From an uncultured Kordiimonas sp. (GTDB lineage: Bacteria; Pseudomonadota; Alphaproteobacteria; Sphingomonadales; Kordiimonadaceae), in assembly GCA_947503625.1 (NCBI GenBank), contig CANNEK010000001.1:186001-250000 (forward strand): a stretch of DNA of 64,000 bases, written 5' to 3'. The position numbers were made by a program, and so were the translations under genes. The number at the start of each line of letters is the position of its first letter. Positions within the stretch are counted from its first letter, which is position 1. The notes under the pieces were generated by a model that was given only the letters and a program-made list of their open reading frames with translations, was not told where the DNA came from and made no database searches. This document shows, piece by piece, positions 53,420-63,197 of the stretch.

Positions 53420-56400
53420 TTAATTTAGTGCGCCGCCGTCACTCTCAGGATCAACCGGCTCATCACGACTTGCCCCACCTTTTTCGGCATCAGGTGTTTC
53501 AACGTCAGCGACACGACCTTTTCGGCCTTCAAACAGCAATCGCAAAAAGCCTGGTGCCAAACCGGATAGCGCGTTTACGTTTACGTCAGGAGCGTCTGTC
53601 GTACCCTTGACCCGGTATGCAACGCCGAACAAACCCTTGCCGTCTCCGCCCGAAAAGAGTCCGCCGACAAGAGGGATGTTTCCGAGTAAAGAGTTGATCC
53701 CGTACGCAGGTATGACCACACCATTAACATTGATCAAGCCCTCAACGGTCGCGATCTCCCCTTCCATGGTCAAACCAAGTGTCGGCCCGTTTGCCTTCAG
53801 CCCATCAAACTCGAGTATACGTCCATCATATGAAAACGGTACGTCAAGCACATCAAGCTGCAACGGCCCCTTGTCAAGATAACTGTCCAAGCCCGACACT
53901 GTCCCTTCCGTTACCTGCTGGCCAAGTGCAGCCTTTGCAACAAGTGTAGACGCTCCGACATCCATTTGACCCTGGAGTTGCCATTCATCGCCCCATCCTT
54001 TTGTTTGCGCCTCAAGAGTTAACTTCCCACCATTGATATGTGCAAAGAACCCCAAGCCTCGCAATACCTGGCCACCATCCGCTGCTTCGGCCTGAAACGG
54101 GCGCATACCGGTGCCCGGGTCCGGTGTGTCCTGCACGGAAACAACGAGTGGCAAGTTTGCTTCGCCCACCGAAGCATCGAGTGTTAACGAGACCGGCTGA
54201 TCATCGCGAAAGGAAAGCTCAAGAAGCGCACTGTCCCAATGCTCGCCGTTTTCCAGCAAAATGCTATCGGCTTCCAGCTTTAGGTCGAACTCATTCTCGG
54301 CGTTTCGTTCACGTACAATGACCCCGTGATCAACAGCAACGGTTTCCTGAAGATCAGGTTGTAAAAATGCGGCAAGATCAAAAGCCTGCGCATGAACATC
54401 AATATTCAGTGGCCTGTTTTCGGTCTGATCCAGTGTCGCAACAAACTGGTTTCTACCCACTCTTCGCGCCTGTAACTCTGCATTGAAAAGACCACTGTCT
54501 CGTGGGCCAAAACTCATGCTGGCAACCAAGTCAATATCTTCACCCTGCACCAGTAACGGCGCCACTGTAGTCCCTTCATCTGCGAACAAAACACCGCCAT
54601 TGATCGTGGCTGGAGACCCGACCGGTTTCTGCCAGGAAAGCTGTGGTATTTTAAGTATCGCTTCCGATGCGTCTGCTGCGAATGTACCTTTGGTGAACTG
54701 CAGGTTTCTTCCTTGAAATGATGCCTCTGCCTGAATTTCTCCCTCCAGAAATTCTGTGACATCAACACCCAGCGCCAACATGTCCTGCGCATCCATACTG
54801 CCGCTCATGACGATCAGGGATGTATCAGCGAGCGAATCCAAACGCCCGGCAGCAAAGTCTTCTTCCCAGCGAAGGTTGACAGGTACGCCATTTAACATGC
54901 CCTTACCGGCTGCACTCAAAGCATCCTGGTCAACACGCAGCGAGAGCTCTGCGTCGGTCAATCCTTCCCCTGACAACAGTTCATCCACACTCGCATCTGA
55001 TAGCTGGGCCGTCACATCATACGTGATGCTCTCTTTGGGCGCTCCGTTGATGAGCGGCGCGCGGACAGTTGCTTTTACAGTTGCGGTACCGCCCAAACGT
55101 TCAATATCAAGGTTGGCTTTGCTGGCAACCTGAAGAGGCGGATAGTCGATCAATTCCATAACGGTCTGAACGTCACCGCGCACAAAGACATTGAAATCCC
55201 CGACACCGGCATCGCGCACATCAATATTACGAAGTTTAATGGTGGTGCCATTGACCGGCATTCCCAAAAGCTGTCCATCATCAACAACAATGTCCAGCCG
55301 GGTTTTAGTCAAAAGTGCCGAGCCACTCGCCCCTAGTATTGGCGGCATAGTGCGTATAAACTTGCTATCCAGCTCATCGAACGAGAAGGTCAACTGATAA
55401 GGGCTTTCCTCCTCGAACGTACCTACCCCCGATGGTGCAGTATCTATCCTAAAAACAACATCATGTGTCGAGCCCGCCAGCATATGCTGGCTAATCCAGG
55501 CACGTGCTCCGCGCTCACGCCCATCGGGATGCCGCGCAATGGGCCAATATTTCAACACTTCCAATATCGGTAGATCGGATGTTCTCAGTTCAAACTGCAT
55601 ACCCGGGGCATCGCCGGTCTGATGCCAATACATCAAACCACCGCCGTCTACCCTCTGCCCACCAAGCTCAAGGTCAATTTGATCAAAAACCAGTACCTTT
55701 TCACTGACATCATACGTTGCCCCAATCAGGCCATATTGAATCGCTGCAGGCTGTGGGAATACATCGCCACCAAAAATCTCTCCCTCACCCAGCTCGGCTT
55801 CAAAACCAGCCGACTGAAGCCCGACGCGTGAATCGAGATCCAGCTCAATGCTGAGATCCAATGGAAAATTAAGATACTGGAGAGCCGATGGCAGGCCTGA
55901 GTCTGATGGAAAGGTTGAAGGATAAATATCATTGAGAGAGACCAGAAGCGACAGATCGCCTTCCTCCGGGTTGGCGCGCCCAACCAACCGGGTCTTGACC
56001 GGATTTCCTCCAATCGATGCTTCCAACTGAGCAGTAAGGTTCAGAGCGCCTCTGGACTGTTGCAGATCAAATGCGCTGACTGAAATCTGTGCTTCTGACA
56101 GGTTTTCACCCCTGTACAGCCGAATGGCAAGCCCGTCAAAACTCACACGTTCCAAAGAGGGTGCATTTGCAAGCAGCCGCAGTGTGAAACGGTTAAAAGC
56201 TTCAGTCAGAGGGATAAATATCTCTGGTTGAGGAATGCCTGTTTCACTGAATAGATCATCAAACAGGCTATCATCCGTCGCGTCGCTGAACCCGCCCAGA
56301 TCAGTTACCCTGACGCTGGCTCTGTCGACCTTAATGGTGGAAACCCCAATACCGGACAGCACACCATCAAACCCAAGCCGAACCTCGGCTTTTGGCAGTC

Positions 56401-56674
56401 TCGCCGTCAATCGATTGCGCCTGTCAATCAGGTCAATTTCTTCAAGAACAACCCACGGGCGTACTTGCTTCCAGTCCCAACCAACACGGGCAGAAGAAAA
56501 ATTGACTTTCCAGCCCGGCAGGATTGCAGCAGATCGTGCGACAATCTGTTCGCGCGCAAAACCGACGTCAATCGGTGCCAATACCAAACGCCCAACCAGC
56601 ACACACGCGATCAATACCGTGGCTGTCAAAAGCCACAGGCTAATCGAAACAACTGCGCCACCAATTTTTCTCAA
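53420..56674 (-). CDS. AsmA-like/DUF3971 (YhdP-type) large envelope protein
   Basis: A 1084-residue protein with one N-terminal membrane helix (VSISLWLLTATVLIACVLVGRL) and a long periplasmic body made of repeated beta strands. The DUF3971 and AsmA-like C-terminal parts show in VIPAYGINSLLGNIPLVGGLF and GVAYRVKGTTDAPDVNVN. Such bridge-like proteins (YhdP, TamB and others) are thought to move phospholipids between membranes. The tail of about 35 residues is charged. It is divergent from glnE with 234 bases between. Confidence 0.85.
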   Translation of the reverse strand: MRKIGGAVVSISLWLLTATVLIACVLVGRLVLAPIDVGFAREQIVARSAAILPGWKVNFSSARVGWDWKQVRPWVVLEEIDLIDRRNRLTARLPKAEVRLGFDGVLSGIGVSTIKVDRASVRVTDLGGFSDATDDSLFDDLFSETGIPQPEIFIPLTEAFNRFTLRLLANAPSLERVSFDGLAIRLYRGENLSEAQISVSAFDLQQSRGALNLTAQLEASIGGNPVKTRLVGRANPEEGDLSLLVSLNDIYPSTFPSDSGLPSALQYLNFPLDLSIELDLDSRVGLQSAGFEAELGEGEIFGGDVFPQPAAIQYGLIGATYDVSEKVLVFDQIDLELGGQRVDGGGLMYWHQTGDAPGMQFELRTSDLPILEVLKYWPIARHPDGRERGARAWISQHMLAGSTHDVVFRIDTAPSGVGTFEEESPYQLTFSFDELDSKFIRTMPPILGASGSALLTKTRLDIVVDDGQLLGMPVNGTTIKLRNIDVRDAGVGDFNVFVRGDVQTVMELIDYPPLQVASKANLDIERLGGTATVKATVRAPLINGAPKESITYDVTAQLSDASVDELLSGEGLTDAELSLRVDQDALSAAGKGMLNGVPVNLRWEEDFAAGRLDSLADTSLIVMSGSMDAQDMLALGVDVTEFLEGEIQAEASFQGRNLQFTKGTFAADASEAILKIPQLSWQKPVGSPATINGGVLFADEGTTVAPLLVQGEDIDLVASMSFGPRDSGLFNAELQARRVGRNQFVATLDQTENRPLNIDVHAQAFDLAAFLQPDLQETVAVDHGVIVRERNAENEFDLKLEADSILLENGEHWDSALLELSFRDDQPVSLTLDASVGEANLPLVVSVQDTPDPGTGMRPFQAEAADGGQVLRGLGFFAHINGGKLTLEAQTKGWGDEWQLQGQMDVGASTLVAKAALGQQVTEGTVSGLDSYLDKGPLQLDVLDVPFSYDGRILEFDGLKANGPTLGLTMEGEIATVEGLINVNGVVIPAYGINSLLGNIPLVGGLFSGGDGKGLFGVAYRVKGTTDAPDVNVNALSGLAPGFLRLLFEGRKGRVADVETPDAEKGGASRDEPVDPESDGGALN

Positions 56675-56908
56675 CTACATTACCTTCAGGCAGCAAACGG
56701 CGATGCCGAACTGGAATGACAGGGTGTATCGAATTTCACAAAGCCATTCAAAGACACATTTTGTTAGACCATTTCCAATCGCTCGCGTCCAGACACAAGG
56801 GTGTTAAGCCGGACAAAAACAGTCAATATTAAGGCAATCACTTGATTTAATTAAAAAACCCGCGAAACATGCCTGATCTTCTCATATGGTCTGGAACCCG
56901 ATACGCAA

Positions 56909-59821
56909 ATGCTTTCATCACACAAATCGCTGCCCGATGTATATGATTCCGCTAAGGCAGACGATGTCCTGGCATTGCTGAAAGAGTGCGATCACCAGCA
57001 ACTGTTGACTGACGAAGCAGCGCAGCTGTCACGCTCGATTTTTGGCAACAGCCCCTTCCTTTGCTCGATTTCAAGGCGCTTCCCTACAAAAGTTATCGAT
57101 TTTCTGTGCGGTGACCCCGATACCCTGTTCGAACAAATAATCCTCGATCTGTTAGTGCCCCGGCCAGCCGGAGAAAAAGACGAGGAGTTCATTGCGTTTT
57201 TGAGAGACCAAAAAAACCTGGCGGCGTTGTTGATTGCCATAGCAGATGTGGCTGGGGCCTGGCGATTAGCGGAAGTCACCCGAAATTTGAGTAATCTGGC
57301 AAAGCTGTTTCTTGAACTGGCTATCGCGCGGGCTTTAAGAACCCGAATGATTGCCGGTGACCTTCCCTGGCCAGAAGGTCTTGACCGTCAAAATGACATC
57401 AGCATCGAAGCGAACAGGCAGTCGGGCTATTTTATACTCGGGCTGGGCAAATTGGGTGGCGATGAACTCAATTATTCTTCCGATATTGATCTGATTGCAC
57501 TTTATGACCCAATTGCCGCCAACTATCGTGGGCGAAAATCCGTGTCAGACTGCTTTGTCAAAGTAACTCAGGATGTTGTTCGCTATATCGACCAGCGAAC
57601 AATGAATGGATACGTTTTTCGCGTCGATCTGAGATTGCGGCCGGACCCAGGCACAACACCTGTAGCCCTATCGATTGAGGCAGCGCTTGGCTACTACCAC
57701 AGTATCGCCACGAACTGGGAACGTTCAGCTATGATCAAGGCGGCCTTCGCTGCAGGAGACTCGTCAGAAGCGAGCAAATATCTTGACGAGATGGCGCACT
57801 GGGTCTGGCGGCGGAATATGGACTTCGAGGCGCTCAAAGATATTGCAGCAATAAAAAACCAGATTAACCGGCATTACGAGCTGGAAGACGCGACTTTCGA
57901 AGGCTTTGACGTGAAACTCGGCGTTGGTGGCATCCGGGAGATCGAATTCTATGCTCAGGTCAACCAGCTGCTGCATGGTGGTAGAAACCCGTCACTTAGA
58001 GGCCGAAACACGGTCAAAACGCTCCGCGAGCTTACCGATCTGGAACTCGCACCAGCTAAAGCATGTAGAGAGCTGATTGCCGCCTACGAATTTCTTCGCA
58101 TGGTTGAACATCGTATTCAGATGACCAACGATGAGCAAACACACTCCATCCCTGAAGACGAAACAGGTATCGAGCGCCTAACAAGCTTCCTGGGCTACCA
58201 AAACGCATCTGAATTCAGAGCAGAATTGCGTACTCACACAGAGCGTGTTCAGCGGCATTACGATGATTTACTGCCGGACAGTGCAGGTGAACCGACTAAC
58301 ATGACCGAAAAACAGACACGGGCAGCATTGACCAAGGCTGGCTTCACGGACACGGACGCGGCTCTTCACCTTATTGGTTCCTGGAAGTATGGTCGTTATC
58401 GAAGCCTGAAAACCAATAGAGCCCGTGACCTTCTTGGCCAATGTCTGCCCGAGCTTCTAACCGCTTTTGGCAAAGCTCACCTGCCAGATGCCGCCTTAAG
58501 GAGATTTGATACTTTCCTGGTTCAGTTGCCATCTGGTGTTCAACTATTTTCCTTGCTGAAGTCAAACAGTCGGCTCTTGCAGCTACTTGCACGCATCATT
58601 GGCCTTGCGCCAGCCTTATCTTCTATTCTCGCGAAACGGCCTGGTCTTTGGGACGCGGTTCTGGATCCTCAGTTTTTTGAGCCGGTGCAAAACGTTGAAG
58701 AGCTTCGCGATGACTTGCGCAGACAGCTTTCAACCGCACGGGATTTTCAGGATACACTTGATTTTGTTCGCCGCTTTTTTGCGGAACAAAAGTTTAAAAC
58801 CGGCGTTCTAATGCTTGAAGGAATCGCAGACGCGGAGGAAATCGGGCTGAGTTTATCCAATGTGTGTGACGTGATCATGCAGGAACTAATACCTAGCGTA
58901 GAAAAAGAATTTGCCGAAAATCACGGGTATTTCAATTCACAGCAACAAGGCATTGCGATGGTTGCGCTCGGAAAGTATGGCGGTCAGGAACTAACACACA
59001 CATCGGATGTAGACATAATATTTTTATATGATTCAGTGTCCGAGGTTGAATTTTCAAGTGGAAAAAAACCTTTAACACCAAAGATTTATTATGCCCGGCT
59101 CGCGCAGCACATTATAACAGCAATAACCGCACTTACACCTGAAGGCCAGCTGTTTGATGTAGACACAAGGCTAAGGCCATCCGGATCACAAGGGCCGCTA
59201 GCAGTCGCGATCAATAGCTTCAAAGACTACTATAGATCCAGTGCCTGGACATGGGAGTTTCTTGCTCTCACTCGGGCCCGGGTGATCCACGCAGGTGCGA
59301 TTGACGTGGCAGATGTCCAAAGCGCCACCAGACAGGCCTTAAGTACCCTGCGCCCTGGTTCTGACATCACCATTGATACACAAGAGATGCGGATGAAGCT
59401 TTTCGAACAGTTTGGCACAGAAAACTGCTGGGAGGTCAAACATGTGCGCGGCGGATTGGTAGATATTGAATTTATCTGTCAATTTCTGGTTCTTCGTCAT
59501 GCGTCTGCGCATCCCGACATTATTGAAGCGAACATAGGCCGATGTCTGGCGGTTCTGCGTGATTGCAGGTTACTTACGGCGACAGACCATGCAGTGCTGA
59601 TCGATGGGTATAGCTTGCAACGAACCATTCAATCAGTCCTGCGGTTGTGCCTTGAGGCAACACCTGAAAAAGGTACGGACATTCCGGCCGGGCTTGCACA
59701 GGTTCTAATGGAAAGTCTCCAATATTCGTCCATTCCTGATCTTGAGAACGAACTCAGGAAGCGTCAAAAGCAATGTCATGCTCTATTTATTCAAATCGTC
59801 GCCGATCAAAAGGAAAAATAA
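56909..59821 (+). CDS. glnE: Glutamine synthetase adenylyltransferase/deadenylase
   Basis: A 970-residue bifunctional enzyme that adds or removes AMP on glutamine synthetase under the control of PII proteins. Two nucleotidyltransferase cores are visible: GKLGGDELNYSSDIDLIALYD in the N-terminal half (residues about 180-200) and GKYGGQELTHTSDVDIIFLYD in the second half. The N-terminal copy belongs to the deadenylase and the C-terminal to the transferase. Length is in the family range. It heads a run of four to five plus-strand genes. The ribosome site before the ATG is weak. Confidence 0.96.
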   Translation: MLSSHKSLPDVYDSAKADDVLALLKECDHQQLLTDEAAQLSRSIFGNSPFLCSISRRFPTKVIDFLCGDPDTLFEQIILDLLVPRPAGEKDEEFIAFLRDQKNLAALLIAIADVAGAWRLAEVTRNLSNLAKLFLELAIARALRTRMIAGDLPWPEGLDRQNDISIEANRQSGYFILGLGKLGGDELNYSSDIDLIALYDPIAANYRGRKSVSDCFVKVTQDVVRYIDQRTMNGYVFRVDLRLRPDPGTTPVALSIEAALGYYHSIATNWERSAMIKAAFAAGDSSEASKYLDEMAHWVWRRNMDFEALKDIAAIKNQINRHYELEDATFEGFDVKLGVGGIREIEFYAQVNQLLHGGRNPSLRGRNTVKTLRELTDLELAPAKACRELIAAYEFLRMVEHRIQMTNDEQTHSIPEDETGIERLTSFLGYQNASEFRAELRTHTERVQRHYDDLLPDSAGEPTNMTEKQTRAALTKAGFTDTDAALHLIGSWKYGRYRSLKTNRARDLLGQCLPELLTAFGKAHLPDAALRRFDTFLVQLPSGVQLFSLLKSNSRLLQLLARIIGLAPALSSILAKRPGLWDAVLDPQFFEPVQNVEELRDDLRRQLSTARDFQDTLDFVRRFFAEQKFKTGVLMLEGIADAEEIGLSLSNVCDVIMQELIPSVEKEFAENHGYFNSQQQGIAMVALGKYGGQELTHTSDVDIIFLYDSVSEVEFSSGKKPLTPKIYYARLAQHIITAITALTPEGQLFDVDTRLRPSGSQGPLAVAINSFKDYYRSSAWTWEFLALTRARVIHAGAIDVADVQSATRQALSTLRPGSDITIDTQEMRMKLFEQFGTENCWEVKHVRGGLVDIEFICQFLVLRHASAHPDIIEANIGRCLAVLRDCRLLTATDHAVLIDGYSLQRTIQSVLRLCLEATPEKGTDIPAGLAQVLMESLQYSSIPDLENELRKRQKQCHALFIQIVADQKEK

Positions 59822-59941
59822 TCCGTTTGGAACAATCACCAGTAAAAACCCTGTCTGTTTCAGACGTCTTTAAACCTTGCAAATCAGGATAGCGGCGATA
59901 CTGTCGCGATCGCGTCAACACGATAACCAGAGGAAAAACCC

Positions 59942-60406
59942 ATGTCTCTTTCAATTGGCGATAAAGCGCCGCAGTTTACCCTGCCCGGCAACGACGGCGC
60001 GACATTGTCTCTCAACGATTTCACCGGCAAGAACGTTGTGCTGTACTTCTACCCAAAAGATGACACGCCGGGTTGCACAACAGAGGCGAAAGACTTTACA
60101 GCGCTTGGTGCACAATTTGATGCCGCGAACACGGTTATCATAGGCATGTCAAAAGACACCGCGGCAAAGCATGACAAGTTCATCGCGAAGCATGAGCTCA
60201 CCGTACTGCTGGCATCTGACGAAGAAGGTACAGCACTTGAGCAATATGGCGTCTGGGTCGAAAAAAGCATGTATGGCCGCACGTATATGGGTATACAGCG
60301 TGCAACATTCCTGATCGACGGCAGCGGAGTGATCCGGGAAGTCTGGCCAAAGGTTAAAGTTAAAGGTCATGCTGCAGAGGTCCTTGAAAAAGCCCAAAAC
60401 CTTTAA
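59942..60406 (+). CDS. bcp: Thiol peroxidase of the Bcp/PrxQ family, 1-Cys form
   Basis: A 154-residue peroxiredoxin that reduces peroxides. Peroxidatic Cys45 lies in DDTPGCTTEAKDF. The second cysteine found five residues later in E. coli Bcp is Lys50 here, and no other cysteine exists in the protein, so it must recycle by another thiol. The ribosome site AGAGGA is good. It stands between glnE and the DUF455 gene. Confidence 0.93.
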   Translation: MSLSIGDKAPQFTLPGNDGATLSLNDFTGKNVVLYFYPKDDTPGCTTEAKDFTALGAQFDAANTVIIGMSKDTAAKHDKFIAKHELTVLLASDEEGTALEQYGVWVEKSMYGRTYMGIQRATFLIDGSGVIREVWPKVKVKGHAAEVLEKAQNL

Positions 60407-60429
60407 GGAGCACGGAGCAATCCAATAAC

Positions 60430-61269
60430 ATGAAACCTTCATGGACAGATATCAGCGAAGCGGCGTGTGCAGTCCTTAACACTGAAAAGGCCAGCGACAA
60501 AGCCACGCTCGCACGGCGGGTTGCCGCAGCCTGGAGAGACGAAACTGTACTTTTTGCGTTTACGCAAAAACCGCCGGTCCGACCAGCCCGTCCATCCGCA
60601 CCGCAACTGCTGCCTCCAGCTGATATGCCGCGCAGGCGCAAAGGCGGCAATGAGACCAACCGCAGAGCATTACTGCATGCCGTTGCCCATATCGAACTGA
60701 ACGCCATAGACCTTGCTTTTGATATCGTCGCCCGGTTTGGGCACATCATGCCTCGTGGCTTCACAGACGACTGGATATCTGTTGGTGATGACGAGGCACG
60801 GCATTTCACCCTGCTAAACGGCAGATTGAAAGCTAACGAGAGCTTCTACGGCGACATGCCTGCGCACGATGGACTATGGCAATCCGCGATGGACACGTCA
60901 GACAATCTGGCTGCGCGTCTGGCAGTAGTGCCTATGGTTCTGGAAGCGAGGGGCCTTGATGTCACACCAGCCATGATAGCCCAGTTTGAAAACTCAGGTG
61001 ACACAGTTTCCGCTGAGGTCCTGAAGACAATTTTCGAGGATGAAATTGGTCATGTGGGTGTTGGCAGCCGCTGGTTCAAGTTTCTGGCAGGCAAAGTGAA
61101 GAAAGATGCAGAGCCATGGTTCCGGGAACTGGTAAAAAAATACTTTCATGGTCATCTAAAACCGCCCTTTAATACCACAGCACGCAACCGAGCCGGCATG
61201 CCCCGTGATTTCTACGAGCCGCTTGTCAAAAAAAAAGACAAACCGCCAGTAAAGCCAACTAGCGCTTGA
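60430..61269 (+). CDS. DUF455 ferritin-like protein
   Basis: A 279-residue helical protein of the DUF455 family. The ferritin-like metal ligands are present: HAVAHIELNAID, VGDDEARHF, MVLEARGLD and FEDEIGHVGVG, giving the paired E-x-x-H motifs of a di-iron site. The role in the cell is unknown; a redox or hydroxylase role is possible. It follows bcp after 24 bases and may be co-transcribed with it. The C-terminal end is lysine-rich. Confidence 0.83.
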   Translation: MKPSWTDISEAACAVLNTEKASDKATLARRVAAAWRDETVLFAFTQKPPVRPARPSAPQLLPPADMPRRRKGGNETNRRALLHAVAHIELNAIDLAFDIVARFGHIMPRGFTDDWISVGDDEARHFTLLNGRLKANESFYGDMPAHDGLWQSAMDTSDNLAARLAVVPMVLEARGLDVTPAMIAQFENSGDTVSAEVLKTIFEDEIGHVGVGSRWFKFLAGKVKKDAEPWFRELVKKYFHGHLKPPFNTTARNRAGMPRDFYEPLVKKKDKPPVKPTSA

Positions 61270-61405
61270 CCTTTTCCACAAAAATGAGTGCAATGCGCCG
61301 AAATTAATCGATTGTTCGCAATTTGCGCTTATATTGCGTTAATAAGCCCAATGATAATGGGTAAAACAGTCTTTGAGAGAAACGCTAAGCGGTTGAGAGT
61401 GTAGT

Positions 61406-62689
61406 GTGACGGCGAAATCCTTCAAACTTGCGGCATATTATGCTCGCTTCGAACAATGGCGCGGGAAGTATTTCCCGGAGCGTCAGCTGTTTTTACGCAG
61501 CCAGGGGCGTGTTCGTTTTTTAACCATACACAGCTATACACAGATCGCCATAACCACGAGCCTGATGGTCGCTATTGGCTGGGGCGCAGTCACAAGTTAC
61601 GCGTACCTGAGCCGTGATCAGGTTATTGAGGGCAAGAACAGAACTATCTCAACGATGTCCACACAGTATAAAACGCTTTCGAATGACTTTTCAGCACTCG
61701 AGGCAGAAGTGGAACGTCGTGCACAACAACTCGAAGAACGGCAAAATTTTCTGGAAGAAATGCTGGAAGAAGAACACTCCGTTTCCGAGATAACCCTGCC
61801 GGCAGAAAGCGAAACCGCAGACACTCCCGCGACAATGACAATGCCTGTAGCTCGGGAAACCGCCGCACCGGAGCAACAATCTTCACTTATTGACCGTTTT
61901 TTCTCCGGAGCCTCCGTCAACGCATCTACTGTCGGGACTCTGGAAAGGCGCTCCGCGCTCCTTGCCAGACTGAGGAACCTCGAGCAACGACAGCGAAACA
62001 TGGCTGGTGCGTTACTTGAAAATGTTAATACCCGGATCGCATTTGTTGACGATACGCTCGCGTCGTCAAACCTGAAGACTGATGATTTGCTGGAAAAAAT
62101 GACACCCGAAACCGTTGCTGTTGGTGGGCCTTATATTCCGGAACTCGGCTTTGACGGTGTGTTTGATGAGTTTGACGGGATGACTTTTGTCTCACTGCAA
62201 GAAAAAAGTCAGCGCCTTAAGATGGTCACAAATGCGCTCGATAGTTACCCCATTGGCAAACCAGCCGAGAAATTTTATCTGTCCAGTCGTTTTGGCAGAC
62301 GGCGCGATCCTATCAAAAAAACCTGGGCCCACCATTCGGGTCTGGATTTGGCTGGATGGCCCGGCACTCCAATAACAGCGACAGCGCCCGGTAAAGTAGT
62401 TTATTCGGGATGGTTTGGCCCGTATGGCAACATGGTCGAAATCGATCACGGTAATGGCTTCAGAACCCGATATGGGCATATGAAAAAACTAAGAGTTAAA
62501 AAGAACGAAAACGTAATTTTGGGGCAACAACTGGGCGACATGGGCAAAACTGGCCGGGTAACAGGTACACATGTTCATTATGAAGTTTGGTTCGATGGCA
62601 AACTCAAAGACCCTATGCCCTTCATGAAGGCAGCAAAAAATGTTCTCAAAATCCAGGGACGATATGAAGAAACCAATGAACAATCCTAA
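61406..62689 (+). CDS. Membrane-anchored M23 (LytM) peptidoglycan peptidase
   Basis: A 427-residue protein with one N-terminal membrane helix (TQIAITTSLMVAIGWGAV), a coiled-coil (about 70-120) and a C-terminal LytM domain. The zinc site is complete: HHSGLDLAG (His and Asp) and HVHYEV (HxH). Cell-wall hydrolases of this type often work with bactofilin and overlap the bactofilin gene, as here. The start is a GTG; no ATG keeps the helix. About 135 bases separate it from DUF455. Confidence 0.92.
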   Translation: MTAKSFKLAAYYARFEQWRGKYFPERQLFLRSQGRVRFLTIHSYTQIAITTSLMVAIGWGAVTSYAYLSRDQVIEGKNRTISTMSTQYKTLSNDFSALEAEVERRAQQLEERQNFLEEMLEEEHSVSEITLPAESETADTPATMTMPVARETAAPEQQSSLIDRFFSGASVNASTVGTLERRSALLARLRNLEQRQRNMAGALLENVNTRIAFVDDTLASSNLKTDDLLEKMTPETVAVGGPYIPELGFDGVFDEFDGMTFVSLQEKSQRLKMVTNALDSYPIGKPAEKFYLSSRFGRRRDPIKKTWAHHSGLDLAGWPGTPITATAPGKVVYSGWFGPYGNMVEIDHGNGFRTRYGHMKKLRVKKNENVILGQQLGDMGKTGRVTGTHVHYEVWFDGKLKDPMPFMKAAKNVLKIQGRYEETNEQS

Positions 62690-63125
62690 TCCTAACCCGC
62701 GGTCAGGCGCATCGCCTACACCGTCAATTGTTGGCCCAGACGTCCAGATCGAAGGTAACGTGAAAACCGTTGGGGAGCTACAACTGGACGGCTCTATCAA
62801 AGGAGACCTCGTATGCGGAAGCCTTGTGATGGGTGAAAGTGGCAAGGTTGATGGCACTATTGCCGCGGAAACAGTAACTGTGCGTGGCTCCGTAAAAGGC
62901 GAAATTCGCGCGAAATCGGTACGGCTGGAAAAAAGCGCCGTCGTTGAAGGCGACGTATATCATGAGAGCCTTTCGGTCGAAGCCGGTGCCAAATTGACCG
63001 GCCGTTTTGCTCATACATCTGGAAAACCGGGTTCAGCGCCACAACAAACGGCGGAAACACCGTCTTTTGTTGAAGCAAAGAAAAACGCGGCAGAAACTGA
63101 TGCAAAGAAGACTGCAGCAGGATAA
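62664..63125 (+). CDS. Bactofilin
   Basis: A 153-residue bactofilin. The core repeats follow the usual pattern of small hydrophobic strands (SIVGPDVQIEGNVKTVGELQ, IKGDLVCGSLVMG, VDGTIAAETVTVRGSVKGE). The N- and C-terminal tails are disordered. It forms polymers that set cell shape and local wall growth in alphaproteobacteria. It overlaps the M23 gene by 26 bases (50 if the ATG at 62640 is used), strong evidence that the two work together. AGGGA precedes the ATG chosen. Confidence 0.94.
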   Translation: MKKPMNNPNPNPRSGASPTPSIVGPDVQIEGNVKTVGELQLDGSIKGDLVCGSLVMGESGKVDGTIAAETVTVRGSVKGEIRAKSVRLEKSAVVEGDVYHESLSVEAGAKLTGRFAHTSGKPGSAPQQTAETPSFVEAKKNAAETDAKKTAAG

Positions 63126-63143
63126 GCTCGCGCACCTGAGCAC

Positions 63144-63176
63144 AAAAAAGGGCGCATCGTAATGCGCCCTTTTTTT
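63144..63176 (+). terminator. Strong bidirectional terminator between bactofilin and clpP
   Basis: AAAAAAGGGCGCAT (63144-63157) pairs without mismatch with ATGCGCCCTTTTTT (63162-63175) across a CGTA loop. Both strands end in T runs, so it can end transcription from both sides. Confidence 0.95.
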
Positions 63177-63197
63177 ATTGAATGGCTTGATGTCGAT

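Noticed and set aside
61270-61405. CtrA-type TTAA-N7-TTAA site upstream of the M23 gene
   Set aside because: Only the first half-site fits; the second differs by two bases.
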